Origin: Diogma glabrata
Lineage: Eukaryota; Arthropoda; Insecta; Diptera; Cylindrotomidae
Direction of reading: 5' to 3'
Length of the DNA stretch: 64,000 bases
Assembly: GCA_963693315.1 (NCBI GenBank)
Contig: OY856188.1
Span: forward strand, 271,307,114-271,371,113
The notes beneath the pieces were generated by a model that saw nothing but the letters and a program-made list of their open reading frames with translations, had not been told where the DNA came from and did no database searches. Below, one piece after another: positions 12,414 to 21,674 of the stretch. A program made the position numbers and the translations under genes. Numbering within the stretch: position 1 is the stretch's first letter; every line of letters begins with the position of its first letter.

Positions 12414-14054
12414 TCTATATACATCATATTTTGTGTTAAACAATTAAGAACATCATTCAGCATGGGCAAACCATATGATAAGCCACACAAACGAGTTCAA
12501 GTTCCTGAAGCAATAATGAAAATGGCTATTGCAGATATTTTAAGTAAAAAAAGACGTAAAAAGATTGCCAACACATTAAATATTGCATCGCTGAAATGGA
12601 AGCTAAATGTATCGAACCCAACTCTTCCAAGACTGCATGCACTACCTAAAATTCACAAAATAGGCAAATCTATGCGGCCGATCGTGTCAAATAATAATTC
12701 ACCGTTCGAAAAAATTTCTAAATGGTTAGTTGAAGAGTTTAAAAGGATACCAGCTTTTCCATCTCTAGCAGTTAAGAACTCAATAGAAGTTGTTGACAAA
12801 ATAAAAGACGTAGAAGTGGAGGATAACGAGATCTTAGTGTCACTTGATGTCAGCGCACTATTTCCTAGCGTACCGGTCAACATAGCTATCGATATAATTA
12901 AAAAGTGGCTGATAAGGAACGATATACCACAGAATACAACAGAAGTATATATTGAAGCATTAAAGGAATGTATGAACAACAGCTACTTCCAGTCCAATGA
13001 AAATATATATAAACAAACCTCTGGAACTTCTATGGGTAACTCATTATCACCGTTTGTAGCTGAAGCGTTGATGTCAGAACTGGAAGAATCAGTAAATAGA
13101 GAATTCAACTTCAAGTTTTGGGGAAGATATGTAGACGATGTATTAGTGATTATGAAAAAACAACAATTAAGGAAAGTCTTAAAAGCCATTAATAGCAAAT
13201 ACGAATCAATTAAATTTACCTATGAGGAGGAACAACAGGGAAAACTTCCGTTTTTAGATCTTCTACTCATCCGAAATAATGGAAGAGTAGAATTTGATAT
13301 CTACAGAAAACCCACTACCACAGATCGGTTCATAACAATTGATTCAAATCACCCATGGCAACACAAAATGGCAGCATTCAGAAGCATGATACATCGTCTT
13401 ATATACATTCCACTCAGCACAATAAATTATTCAAAAGAGGAAGAAAACATCAAAAGAATTGCCAAAATTAATGGATTTAATAGCCTCCATATAAATACCC
13501 TTATAAGGAAAGCCAAAAAGAAAAAAGCATTACGAGATACCACAGTTTTGACATCAATCACGGAAAGGAAAAAAAGAGAAAAAGTTAGCTTTGATCCGCG
13601 AGTCTCTACTAAGCTTCAAAACATATTCAAACGCCACAATGTAGAGCTAATACCAACAACTGATCAAAAACTATCTTCTATACTTACCAGCAATAAAGAT
13701 AAAATTCCACAACATTACCAAAATGGAGTATATGAGATCAGCTGTTCAGGTTGTAGGAAGAAATATATTGGATCTTCTAAAAGACAAATCATCACAAGGT
13801 TTAAGGAGCATATAAACGTGAAAGTCAATTATGACAAATCAGCAGTAGCCAAACACATCGTAGATAACAACCATAAAATCAACAATAGTAATTTAAAACT
13901 TTTACACCCAGTCCGCGACAACAGGAAGCTAGAGATAATAGAATCTTACTACATCCAACAAGAAAACGAAGAAGATTTAATCAACAACGACAGAGGTCCA
14001 GTTTACAGCCCCCTTTTTAAAATTAAAAACCGTCATAAAACACTTCATTCATAA
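12411..14054 (+). CDS. Chimeric ORF: pogo transposase N-terminus fused in frame to Penelope-like RT and GIY-YIG nuclease
   Basis: This is a 547-codon uninterrupted frame. The first 17 codons come from pogo leader sequence. From the ATG at 12462, 31 codons (MGKPYDKPHKRV...ILSKKR) are the start of the pogo transposase, including the first part of its psq-like helix-turn-helix. From 12555 the frame continues into a Penelope-like protein. RT motifs are LPRLHALPKIHK, MRPIVS, SLDVSALFPSVP, GTSMGNSLSP and the catalytic YVDDVLVI (about residues 240-247), then LPFLDLLL. A linker rich in K/R precedes a C-terminal GIY-YIG domain (GVYEISCSGCRKKYIGSSKR, about residues 442-461). Penelope-like proteins are normally longer, so the N-terminal part is missing. 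This fits 5' truncation on insertion. The fusion is probably accidental, but the frame has stayed open. Whether it is expressed cannot be seen. Confidence 0.85.
   Translation: MSIYIIFCVKQLRTSFSMGKPYDKPHKRVQVPEAIMKMAIADILSKKRRKKIANTLNIASLKWKLNVSNPTLPRLHALPKIHKIGKSMRPIVSNNNSPFEKISKWLVEEFKRIPAFPSLAVKNSIEVVDKIKDVEVEDNEILVSLDVSALFPSVPVNIAIDIIKKWLIRNDIPQNTTEVYIEALKECMNNSYFQSNENIYKQTSGTSMGNSLSPFVAEALMSELEESVNREFNFKFWGRYVDDVLVIMKKQQLRKVLKAINSKYESIKFTYEEEQQGKLPFLDLLLIRNNGRVEFDIYRKPTTTDRFITIDSNHPWQHKMAAFRSMIHRLIYIPLSTINYSKEEENIKRIAKINGFNSLHINTLIRKAKKKKALRDTTVLTSITERKKREKVSFDPRVSTKLQNIFKRHNVELIPTTDQKLSSILTSNKDKIPQHYQNGVYEISCSGCRKKYIGSSKRQIITRFKEHINVKVNYDKSAVAKHIVDNNHKINNSNLKLLHPVRDNRKLEIIESYYIQQENEEDLINNDRGPVYSPLFKIKNRHKTLHS
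12462..12554 (+). pseudogene. pogo transposase exon 1, 5' part (split by insertion)
   Basis: These 31 codons start at ATG 12462. They encode a basic N-terminus and the first helix of a psq-type DNA-binding domain (KRVQVPEAIMKMAIADILSK). The continuation lies at 14402 after the Penelope-like insertion. The phase match across the insertion supports this start over the upstream ATG at 12411, which lies in a palindromic regulatory repeat. Confidence 0.8.
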
Positions 14055-14401
14055 AATCACCTAATAATTAAATTATAATTTTTTTTTGTTTCTCTGTTAC
14101 GCCTTCATTTGTTTATAATATAATTGTTAAATTTCATATTCACGATCCTTGTCAATGGGAAAAACCCACTAACTTTAATTACTTTAAGATCCATAGCTTT
14201 GTATTTGTATATAAATAGATCATTGTGTTTAGTTTAGTTTAGAAAACAATTAACCCAAGAAGAAGGTCTCTTAGAGACAGAAAATATTCGGTGTTAAAAA
14301 TAAATAAAGTTTTTGAAGTGAAAAAAGACGTTGTTTTACTAATTATTATTATAATCGCTTCAAGTAGTTCAAACAAAAATTATTTAATTTTTAAAAAAAG
14401 A
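12555..14401 (+). mobile_element. 5'-truncated Penelope-like element inserted in pogo exon 1
   Basis: The junctions are marked by AAAAAAAGA at 12546-12554 and again at 14393-14401, a candidate 9-bp target duplication. Removing the interval restores the pogo frame exactly: codon 31 (AGA) ends at 12554 and the next pogo codon (ACA, start of TFRSAAQHH) begins at 14402. The element contains the RT/GIY-YIG frame and about 340 bp of AT-rich 3' untranslated sequence. No full-length terminal direct repeats are obvious, although AAAAAAGACGT at 12547 recurs at about 14323. The A-rich duplication makes the exact edges uncertain by a few bases. Confidence 0.85.
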
Positions 14402-14971
14402 ACATTCCGATCTGCAGCACAACATCACAATGTCAATAGATCAACGCTGTTTAAACGAATCAAAATCATAAAAATGTCTGGTTGCTCTTTACCCTCCAAT
14501 AATGCTAATGATTCCGGAATTTCAGATGACGAAGATTCGATACCATCAGGCTTGCAGCAAAACGATCGAAAGAAATATCGTCATCGTCAGGTATTTAACG
14601 ATTTGGAGGAAAATGAACTAGAAAAATATTTGATCAGATCTTCTGAAATTAGTTATGGGTTAACTTACAAGCAGTCAAGAAAACTGGCATATGAATATAT
14701 TGTTCATTTAAACAAACCACACCCTTCTAGCTGGAGTAACGAAAAGATGGCTAGTGCAGACTGGATGAGACTGTATATGCATCGTCATCCAAATTTATCA
14801 CTTCGTAAGCCTGAGAATACTAGTATGGCGCGAGCTCTAGCTTTTAATAAGACCAATGTGACTGAGTTTTTTGAAAATTATTTGAAGGTTGTGAAGAAGC
14901 ATGAATTCCCACCTCATCGTATTTATAATCTTGATGAAAGTGGTATTTCAACAGTAATGCAAGCACCAAAG
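14402..14971 (+). pseudogene. pogo transposase exon 1, 3' part: psq/CENP-B DNA-binding region and first catalytic Asp
   Basis: The frame resumes with TFRSAAQHHNVNRSTLFKR, the recognition part of a psq-like helix-turn-helix. A linker and a CENP-B-type second HTH follow (LEENELEKYLIRSSEISYGL ... WMRLYMHRHPNLSLRKPE). The segment RIYNLDESGIS carries the first catalytic aspartate. The exon ends at CCAAAG|GTATTA. A 60-nt intron (14972-15031) ends TTTTTTAG, after which the conserved VIAPTGKKQIG continues in phase. The transposase would bind the terminal repeats and cut DNA in the nucleus. The open frame beginning at a GTG upstream (14291) is only Penelope 3' sequence read through. Confidence 0.88.
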
Positions 14972-15031
14972 GTATTAAAAATTAAGCATGTAGATATAAT
15001 TTTAAGTATATGTTATAGGTTTATTTTTTAG

Positions 15032-15214
15032 GTCATAGCACCAACTGGAAAAAAGCAAATCGGTCAAGTCGTATCAGCAGAAAGAGGTGAGCTAGTCACA
15101 TTTTGTGGTATAATTAATGCTGCTGGAAACGACATTCCACCAGTGTTTGTATTTCCACGAGTACGATACAAGGATACTTTCATGACATTTGCTGTGTGTC
15201 GTGGGGTACACATG
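15032..15214 (+). pseudogene. pogo transposase exon 2 (catalytic core, middle part)
   Basis: After the 60-nt intron the frame reads VIAPTGKKQIGQVVSAERGE, then LVTFCGIINAAGNDIPPVFVFPRVRYKD. Both are typical of pogo/Tigger DDE domains between the first and second catalytic residues. The readable frame reaches CACATG|GTAAAT at 15214, where coding similarity stops, either at a splice donor or at the CR1-like insertion. The exact link to the next coding block at about 20214 is unresolved because the phases do not match in the simplest splice model. Confidence 0.75.
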
Positions 15215-15459
15215 GTAAATTATTGTTAGTCAATTTTAAAATTTTAATTTATAAAATAAAACAAAATTATAGTAATTAAACTAATCAAATTCAATATATA
15301 CTGTGAAAGTGTAAATTTATTATTTTTTCATAAATATTAAATTTTGTGTTTAAAAAAAATAATAACTAAATTATTTGGAACCAATTTTTTTATAATAAAA
15401 CGAGTTCTACTCTACAGAAACTGTTCTTCACTGTTACATTTAATAGTCAGATCTACTTT

Positions 15460-16593
15460 TTGTTTTCTTTGATTATAAAAACATTGCAAAAATATCATTA
15501 TCATTTAATCAATATGACTATATGTTCAATCTGTAATAATAAATTAGATCGAAAAGCAGATAATCTAAAAATTAGTTGTGCTAGTTGTTTATTAGTGTTT
15601 CATGTTACTTGTGTAAACCTTAAGCCGGAATATGCCAGTTATCTTCAAAAGGATAAATTAGATTGGAAATGTAGCCAATGTGCAACTTGCAGTAACACAT
15701 ACCAATCTAAATCCAGCCCAGCGACTGCCACATCTAAGCCAAAATCAAATAGCTATGCACAAAAAAACACAAAAACTACAGATGCAGTTGATGATAACAA
15801 TTCAGCAACAGAACATACACCAGTGATAACTACTACTAATGACATTCTAATTGAGGTAAATGCAGTCAAAAGTTCAGTTGAGCACCATTTCATGGCTTTA
15901 ATTAAACGACTTGAAGTACTTGAACTGTCTCTGAAAAGAATCAAAGACTTGGAAAATGAAAACAAAGAACTTAAAAAGCTTATAAACATACATGAGCATA
16001 ACCTTGAAATACAACTACAAATGTCTAAACAAAATTGCTTAGAAATATCTGGGTTATCAGCTGAACCAAACGAAAATTTGATGGAAAGAATAACTGCTGT
16101 ATTTAAAGTAGGTGTTGGTGTCTCCATTACTGAAAGTGAAATCGATTATTGTTATCGGAAAAAAATTATAAAAACAAATGCATTGACTGGATCGTCTTCG
16201 AATAATAACATGAACAATTTGAAGTCGAATGCAACAACAAGCACCACAGTTTCAGACACTACATCAATTACTCAAAAATTTATATCTTCTGATGTAATCC
16301 TTGTAAAATTTATTTCTCGTCAGTGGAAAGAACAAATTATGGAGAAGTATTTTGCCTCGAAAATCAAAATTAAAAAAAGTCTTTTTTGTTCAGACGGTGA
16401 TAAAGATGGTGTTATATATTTGAATGACAGTCTCACTCCATTCCAGCGAAGACTTTTAAAAGCTGCAAAAGATGTCAAACAAAAGAAAAATTATAAATAT
16501 TTATGGATCAGGAATGCTACGATAATGATGCGTAAGAGGGATAAAGGGAAGTTGCACAAAGTTAGAAGTTTTGTTGACCTTGATTTCATTTAG
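15460..16593 (+). CDS. Non-LTR retrotransposon ORF1: PHD finger, coiled coil, FP/L1-ORF1-like RNA-binding region
   Basis: The frame opens at 15460 with a TTT-TCT stretch. The most likely start is the ATG of MTICSICNNK at 15514, because a PHD-type zinc finger follows at once (CSIC..., CASC, FHVTCVNL, WKCSQCATC). A Ser/Thr/Asn-rich spacer comes next. A coiled coil of about 60 residues follows (VKSSVEHHFMALIKRLEVLE to ELKKLINIHEHNLEIQLQMS). The C-terminal region (LEISGLSAEPNENLMERI ... VILVKFISRQWKEQI ... IYLNDSLTPFQRRLLKAAKD) resembles the RNA-binding part of ORF1 proteins related to the baculovirus FP25K fold family. It would coat element RNA. PHD-bearing ORF1 proteins are usual in CR1-group elements. 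It is 377 codons from the first codon of the frame, about 359 from the preferred ATG, with no internal stop. Confidence 0.85.
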   Translation: MFSLIIKTLQKYHYHLINMTICSICNNKLDRKADNLKISCASCLLVFHVTCVNLKPEYASYLQKDKLDWKCSQCATCSNTYQSKSSPATATSKPKSNSYAQKNTKTTDAVDDNNSATEHTPVITTTNDILIEVNAVKSSVEHHFMALIKRLEVLELSLKRIKDLENENKELKKLINIHEHNLEIQLQMSKQNCLEISGLSAEPNENLMERITAVFKVGVGVSITESEIDYCYRKKIIKTNALTGSSSNNNMNNLKSNATTSTTVSDTTSITQKFISSDVILVKFISRQWKEQIMEKYFASKIKIKKSLFCSDGDKDGVIYLNDSLTPFQRRLLKAAKDVKQKKNYKYLWIRNATIMMRKRDKGKLHKVRSFVDLDFI

Positions 16594-16652
16594 CTTTTTT
16601 TTTTAATAATATTAATTCTTTTTATTTAAGAAAGTTTTTATATTGATTTAAT

Positions 16653-19643
16653 ATGAATCAAGGTTCTTCTAATAACAGTTGCGCAACTTCCCCTTTTTCT
16701 CAAATTATCAATTCACATGTTTATAATACTATATATTTAAATAATTTTTCAGTTTGCCTAGAGAATATAAGATCACTAAGAAGTAATTTTGACAACTTTG
16801 TTGTTCAGTTATACACGTTACAAAACTTGCCTGACATTATTTGTTTAACTGAGATATGGATTTATGAGAGCGAGATGTCAAATTACGTTATAAATGGATA
16901 TAATTTGTTCTGTCATTGTAATTCAAACTATAGAGCTGGCGGCGTCGCGTTATTTGTGAAGGATACCCTGAAATGCAATTCTGAGAATATTGTCGCCAGT
17001 GGAGCGGATATTCTAAAGGCGGATGTTTATATTAATGGTGATTTGTTTTCGTTTTTGTGTATTTACCGGCTACAAAATGTTGTGAGTATTGATACTTTCC
17101 TAAACGAGTTAAGCCTAATTGCATCTACAATTAAAACGAAAAATTTATTGGTATTGGGCGATATGAATCTCAACTTATTGATAGATACACCTGATATAGA
17201 TAACTATATGTTTTTAATGTCCTCGCTGGGTCTTTCTTCCTTAATAAATGAACCTAGGCGACTTGATTCCTGTTTAGATCACATCTTTTTTAGATTGAAT
17301 AATAGTTTTGAGTATTCAATTTCATCCTCTGTTATGCGTTTAAATATTACCGATCATGACTTGATAGTTTCCTCTATCAAATATAACAATAGTTGCTCCT
17401 CCTCCAAGCCTTCAGATCATAATGTTGATAAATCTAAAATTCATTGCACGGCTATAGATTACAAATCTCTGCGATATAATTTAACTTTTGAGTTTTGGGA
17501 AGAGGTTTATGCACAAAGCGATCCTGATTTAGCACTAGAATTCTTTTCAATGAAGCTGCAGCAACATGTTTCAAATTGTACTTTCAAAAAATCTAATAAA
17601 AACAAAATTACCAAATTAAAGCCTTGGATATCTAAGTCCTTAGTAAACCGTGCCAAAAAGTCAAAATTTTTATCCTTAAAGTCAAAAAAGCATCCCGAAA
17701 ATCTTAAACTTAAATCATATGCTCGTTCTTTTAGAAATAAATTAAAACACAACATTAATTCTACTAAAAACGAATTTTATTTGCAACAGTTTCTTAATGC
17801 AAAAGGTAACACAAAAAAAGAATGGAATATAGTAAATGGCATTTTAAATAAAAACAAAAAATCAGTAGAAGTAACAGAAATTTTAAGCGACGGAAATAAA
17901 CTTCTAACTTCTGATGGTGAGATCGCGAATCAGTTCAATAGTTACTTCTGTAGTATTGCAGATAGCTTAAGTGCTGGCCTTCCATCAGTAGGGAATCATG
18001 TACCCACGTATGACGTTAAAAATTTAATTGGCTGCAAGCGCGAGCAAAATAGTTTCGTTTTTCATTCCATCTACGCCTCCGAATTATACAAACTAATAAC
18101 AAAGCTTGAAAACAAAAATTCTTATAGTAGCGATGGCATTAGCAATAAACTTCTGAAGGAAATTGGTCTGCTTATTGTCGATGTTTTGGCTTTTATTTTC
18201 AATCTCAGCGTTACTTCAGGTATTTTTCCAAATAAATTCAAACATGCTACTGTTATTCCCATCTTTAAAAAAGGTGATCGGAAAGCAACTCAGAATTATA
18301 GGCCTATTTCGCTTTTACCAACGATCTCTAAGTTATTTGAAAAGTGTCTCAAATCTAGGATTCTAATGTTTTTGAATAGTAATAGTTTCTTCAGCAACGC
18401 ACAATTTGGATTCAGAACTGGTATTGGCACAGAAGATGCATTGTTTGACTTCCTTGAAACAGTCTACAAAAATATTGACAGCCAAAATGTTGTTGCTGGT
18501 CTTTTCGTCGATATAACTAAGGCTTTTGATATGGTAAACCACCTGGTTTTACTCCAAAAACTAGAAGATGCTGGATTTCGTGGGTTCATTCTTGAATGGT
18601 TGAAATCCTATCTGAGTCAAAGATCCCAACAAGTCAAAATTAACGACTCCTTGAGCTCTGTGCAATGTTTGAATACCGGCGTACCACAGGGTTCTGTTCT
18701 AGGTCCAATTCTCTTTTTGGTATACATAAATTCCGTTTTTGAACTAAATTTGTTTGGGAGAATAAGTGCGTTTGCTGATGACATGGCTCTGTCTTATTCT
18801 CAAAATACGCATGCATTACTAACCGATCAAATCACTCATGATCTAGAACTTCTAAATAAATGGTTTCTGGTGCATTCCATGATTATAAGTGGCAAAACAA
18901 AAATAATGCACTTTGGACTTACTGATCGATGTACTCCTAATTCTTCAATAGTTAGTCACTCGGTCGTCTGTAGTAAATCAAATTGTTCAAGCAACTGCTT
19001 TCCAATTGAATCGGTTACTACATTTAAATATTTGGGTCTCACGCTAGACAACAGATTGAGCTGGAAACCTCACATAGATGTACTGAAAAAATATTTTTTA
19101 ATGCTAAATACGAAATTTTATATTCTTAAGTCTTTATGTCCAATACCTGTACTAAAATGTATATACTATGCCCTTTTCAATTCAAAACTTCAGTATGGAA
19201 TTGGTTGCTATGCGGGAACTTATTTAAGTACGCTAAAACCTTTACTATTAGCTCAAAAATATATAGTAAGAATAATCTATAACCGAAAAAAACTTGATCA
19301 TAGCTGGCCAATATTTCATTTTAATTGGATTCTTCCACTAAGGCATCTATATATTTATAGGATTCTTAAAATTTTTTATATTATGAGTGGTAACCGAATG
19401 CTGAGGTATCATAGAAATCTCAATAGATTGCTCCGGTCTCAGCAACTTGCTAATGTTCCGCGATTTAGAACTACTCATTACAGAAGATTCTTTACTATAA
19501 TAGCCCCTAGCATATTTAATCAATTACCGTCCGATATTCGTCATAGTTCGCTCTCTTTGTCTACGTTTCTTAAGCAGGTAAAGTCATGGCTTTTTACCTT
19601 TGATTTAACCAAAATTGAAGAGTTGTTCAAGGTTATAATATGA
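16653..19643 (+). CDS. Non-LTR retrotransposon ORF2: apurinic-like endonuclease and reverse transcriptase
   Basis: This is an intact frame of 996 residues starting at ATG 16653, 59 bp after ORF1. The N-terminal endonuclease-exonuclease-phosphatase domain shows LENIRSLRSN, PDIICLTEIW, RAGGVALFV, LVLGDMNLNLL, SCLDHIFF and NITDHDLIV (residues 36-245). The reverse transcriptase (about 480-760) shows IPIFKKGDRKATQNYRPISL, NAQFGFRTGIGTEDAL, GLFVDITKAFDMVNH, the GVPQGSVLGPILFLVYIN box and the catalytic FADDMALSYS. A thumb/C-terminal region follows (FKYLGLTLDNRLSWKPHID, LQYGIGCYAG). No RNase H domain is visible. It would nick the target and prime cDNA synthesis from the element RNA 3' end. The family is CR1/Jockey-like. 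The exact clade needs a phylogeny. Confidence 0.92.
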   Translation: MNQGSSNNSCATSPFSQIINSHVYNTIYLNNFSVCLENIRSLRSNFDNFVVQLYTLQNLPDIICLTEIWIYESEMSNYVINGYNLFCHCNSNYRAGGVALFVKDTLKCNSENIVASGADILKADVYINGDLFSFLCIYRLQNVVSIDTFLNELSLIASTIKTKNLLVLGDMNLNLLIDTPDIDNYMFLMSSLGLSSLINEPRRLDSCLDHIFFRLNNSFEYSISSSVMRLNITDHDLIVSSIKYNNSCSSSKPSDHNVDKSKIHCTAIDYKSLRYNLTFEFWEEVYAQSDPDLALEFFSMKLQQHVSNCTFKKSNKNKITKLKPWISKSLVNRAKKSKFLSLKSKKHPENLKLKSYARSFRNKLKHNINSTKNEFYLQQFLNAKGNTKKEWNIVNGILNKNKKSVEVTEILSDGNKLLTSDGEIANQFNSYFCSIADSLSAGLPSVGNHVPTYDVKNLIGCKREQNSFVFHSIYASELYKLITKLENKNSYSSDGISNKLLKEIGLLIVDVLAFIFNLSVTSGIFPNKFKHATVIPIFKKGDRKATQNYRPISLLPTISKLFEKCLKSRILMFLNSNSFFSNAQFGFRTGIGTEDALFDFLETVYKNIDSQNVVAGLFVDITKAFDMVNHLVLLQKLEDAGFRGFILEWLKSYLSQRSQQVKINDSLSSVQCLNTGVPQGSVLGPILFLVYINSVFELNLFGRISAFADDMALSYSQNTHALLTDQITHDLELLNKWFLVHSMIISGKTKIMHFGLTDRCTPNSSIVSHSVVCSKSNCSSNCFPIESVTTFKYLGLTLDNRLSWKPHIDVLKKYFLMLNTKFYILKSLCPIPVLKCIYYALFNSKLQYGIGCYAGTYLSTLKPLLLAQKYIVRIIYNRKKLDHSWPIFHFNWILPLRHLYIYRILKIFYIMSGNRMLRYHRNLNRLLRSQQLANVPRFRTTHYRRFFTIIAPSIFNQLPSDIRHSSLSLSTFLKQVKSWLFTFDLTKIEELFKVII

Positions 19644-20213
19644 TGATCTGTGTTCGTTTGTTTAAGTTTTGTATTTATTTCTAAACAGTTGGCTAAATGA
19701 TTGTTATTAATTTATGATATTTAATTTATTATATTGGTTTGTTGTATATATACTATTAGACTTATAAAATTAGTTGTTTAGTTCATTAGTTATTTAATTA
19801 TTGCTTTTAAAAATAGCTTTCTATATATTTACACTTATAAAGAATATTATCTTAAAATTTTTACTCAAATCTTATCATGTAGCTTAATCCCCACGCCACA
19901 TGTTTTAATTATTTTCGAGCTTATACAGATTTTTTTAAACCCCGGCTTAAAACAATCTGTTTGTTAAGAAAGGGCACATAACTCTAGGCGTTTTTAACGA
20001 CTAAAATATGCTCTTAATTTTTTCCAACTTACATTACTATAACTAAAACTAAAAGCGAATAATAGTGTTATCTAAATTATTATAATAACAATTTGTGTAT
20101 ATTTGTATTTATTTGTAATAGTGTTATCTAAATTATTATATTAACAATTTGTAGTATTGTAAACAATTGGAAAAAACAATAAATAATAATAATAATAATA
20201 AATAATAATAAGC

Positions 20214-21461
20214 GATGGAATTATAGGGAGTTTGGGTTTGGCCTCACAATCAGGTTGGATGACTGAAGAACTCTTCTTCGAAGTTCTAAAGCACATCAGA
20301 ATACATACTTTATGCACAATCAGAAATCCAATATTACTTTTGATTGATAATCATGTCAGTCATATATCAGTTAAAGGGATATCTTATGCGAAGGAAAATG
20401 GAATAGTTTTATTGTCATTTCCACCACACTGCACCCATCGTTTACAACCCTTAGATGTAGGTGTGTATGGTCCCTTCAAGGCTGGATTGAAAGTTGGATT
20501 TAACAGTTACATGGCCATGCACCCTGGAAGCCGAATAACTATATACGATATACCGAAAATCGCCAAAGCTGCTTATAAGTGTAGCTTTACGAAGAAAAAC
20601 ATACTATCAGCATTTAAAAACACAGGTATTTGGCCAATAAATCCTCTTATTTTTGGAGAAGACTGCTTTAGTTCAACATATGTTATGGATCAACAAAATC
20701 CAGCTGAATTGCCATCAACATCAACCGACGAATCATCTGCAAACAGGATTGAATCACAAACATCTGAACCACAATCTGTACTACAGATATCAACGTCAAC
20801 AACCTGTTCACAATATGACAGTCTTCAGATGCAGTTAAATTCACGACCAACAGCTTCCCCCGATGTAGTGCGACCGTATCCAAAGTGCACACTCGAAAAA
20901 AAAGCAAAATCTTCAAGAGAGCGTGGACGATCAAGAATTTATACGGATACACCCGAGAAAAAACGAATTGAAGAGCTAAAAGCACCGAAGCCTATCAAAA
21001 AGAAACTGTTTTCTACGAAAAAGGCAGTTGCCAAAGTAGTTCCTGATAAAAAGAAACCATCATCATCATCATCAGAAAGTTTATCTTTAGAACTACAGTC
21101 TGAATCTGAGTTTTCGGATTTGGAAACCGAACATTCCATAAAAAATAATTCTATTCAGCTTCTAACTGATTCAGAAACAATCAGCATTGGACAGTTCGTG
21201 TTGGTTAAGTTTATTCAGAAGCGTGAGGACTTTTTTTATGTTGGCCAAATAATCAAAGTTTATGATAAAGATGATTTTGATATAAAATTTTTGCGAAAAA
21301 ACTCGCAAAAATTTACTTTTCCTGTTATTGATGATATATCAATGATAAACAGACATGAAATAGTAGGAGTTTTACCTTTGCCATCTGAATTACCTGGCAC
21401 CAAACGAACACGGAATTATTTTCAATTTGATATTAATTTTGACATTTACAATATGCAATAA
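20214..21461 (+). pseudogene. pogo transposase last block: second and third catalytic Asp and acidic/basic tail
   Basis: The frame reads GSLGLASQSGWMTEELFFEV, then LLIDNHVSH (second Asp), then PPHCTHRLQPLDVGVYGPFK (third Asp, giving a DDD triad), then FKNTGIWPINP. These are all hallmark pogo/Tigger strings. The tail holds a Ser/Thr-rich region, a basic cluster (KKKLFSTKKAVAKVVPDKKK, probably nuclear-localising), a serine run and a Tudor/chromo-like beta segment (IGQFVLVKFIQKREDFFYVG) near the C-terminus. The stop is at 21459-21461. The TTG at 20232 is not a real start. The block is a downstream exon now separated from its upstream part by the CR1-like insertion. Confidence 0.88.
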
Positions 21462-21674
21462 ATTTTTGATAACTACCTTTAGTTTTCCATGAACATTCAA
21501 CTTTTAGTAGGTACAGTTGAAATGAGGTACGGATATATTATTTTTTTTGAACTAATTCATTTTTGTTTTAAGTATTGTAATTGGTAAATGTAAAATATTG
21601 AATGGTAATAAAGTTTTATGTATATATATCTGCAAATAATATACTTTTATACGTTTTTTATGCTATTTTTTATC

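Larger units (their letters stand above)
15215..20212 (+). mobile_element. CR1/Jockey-type non-LTR retrotransposon inserted in pogo (limits approximate)
   Basis: A two-ORF LINE lies between the pogo catalytic blocks and in the same orientation. It has a leader of up to about 250 bp, ORF1 (15460-16593), a 59-bp gap, ORF2 (16653-19643) and a ~570-bp 3' UTR. The UTR contains a local duplication (AATAGTGTTATCTAAATTAT at about 20062 and 20119) and ends in an ATAATAATA microsatellite tail (about 20177-20212). That tail is a usual 3' end for such elements. The 5' end is uncertain, and no unequivocal target duplication is visible. Both ORFs are intact, so this looks like a recent, potentially full-length copy. 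Confidence 0.88.

Noticed and set aside
14291..14401. N-terminal extension of the pogo exon starting at a GTG
   Set aside because: It is Penelope 3' untranslated sequence read through. The real transposase start is across the insertion at 12462.
20232..20240. TTG as a start codon for the pogo C-terminal block
   Set aside because: The conserved GSLGLASQSGWM string continues upstream of it, so this is an internal exon position.
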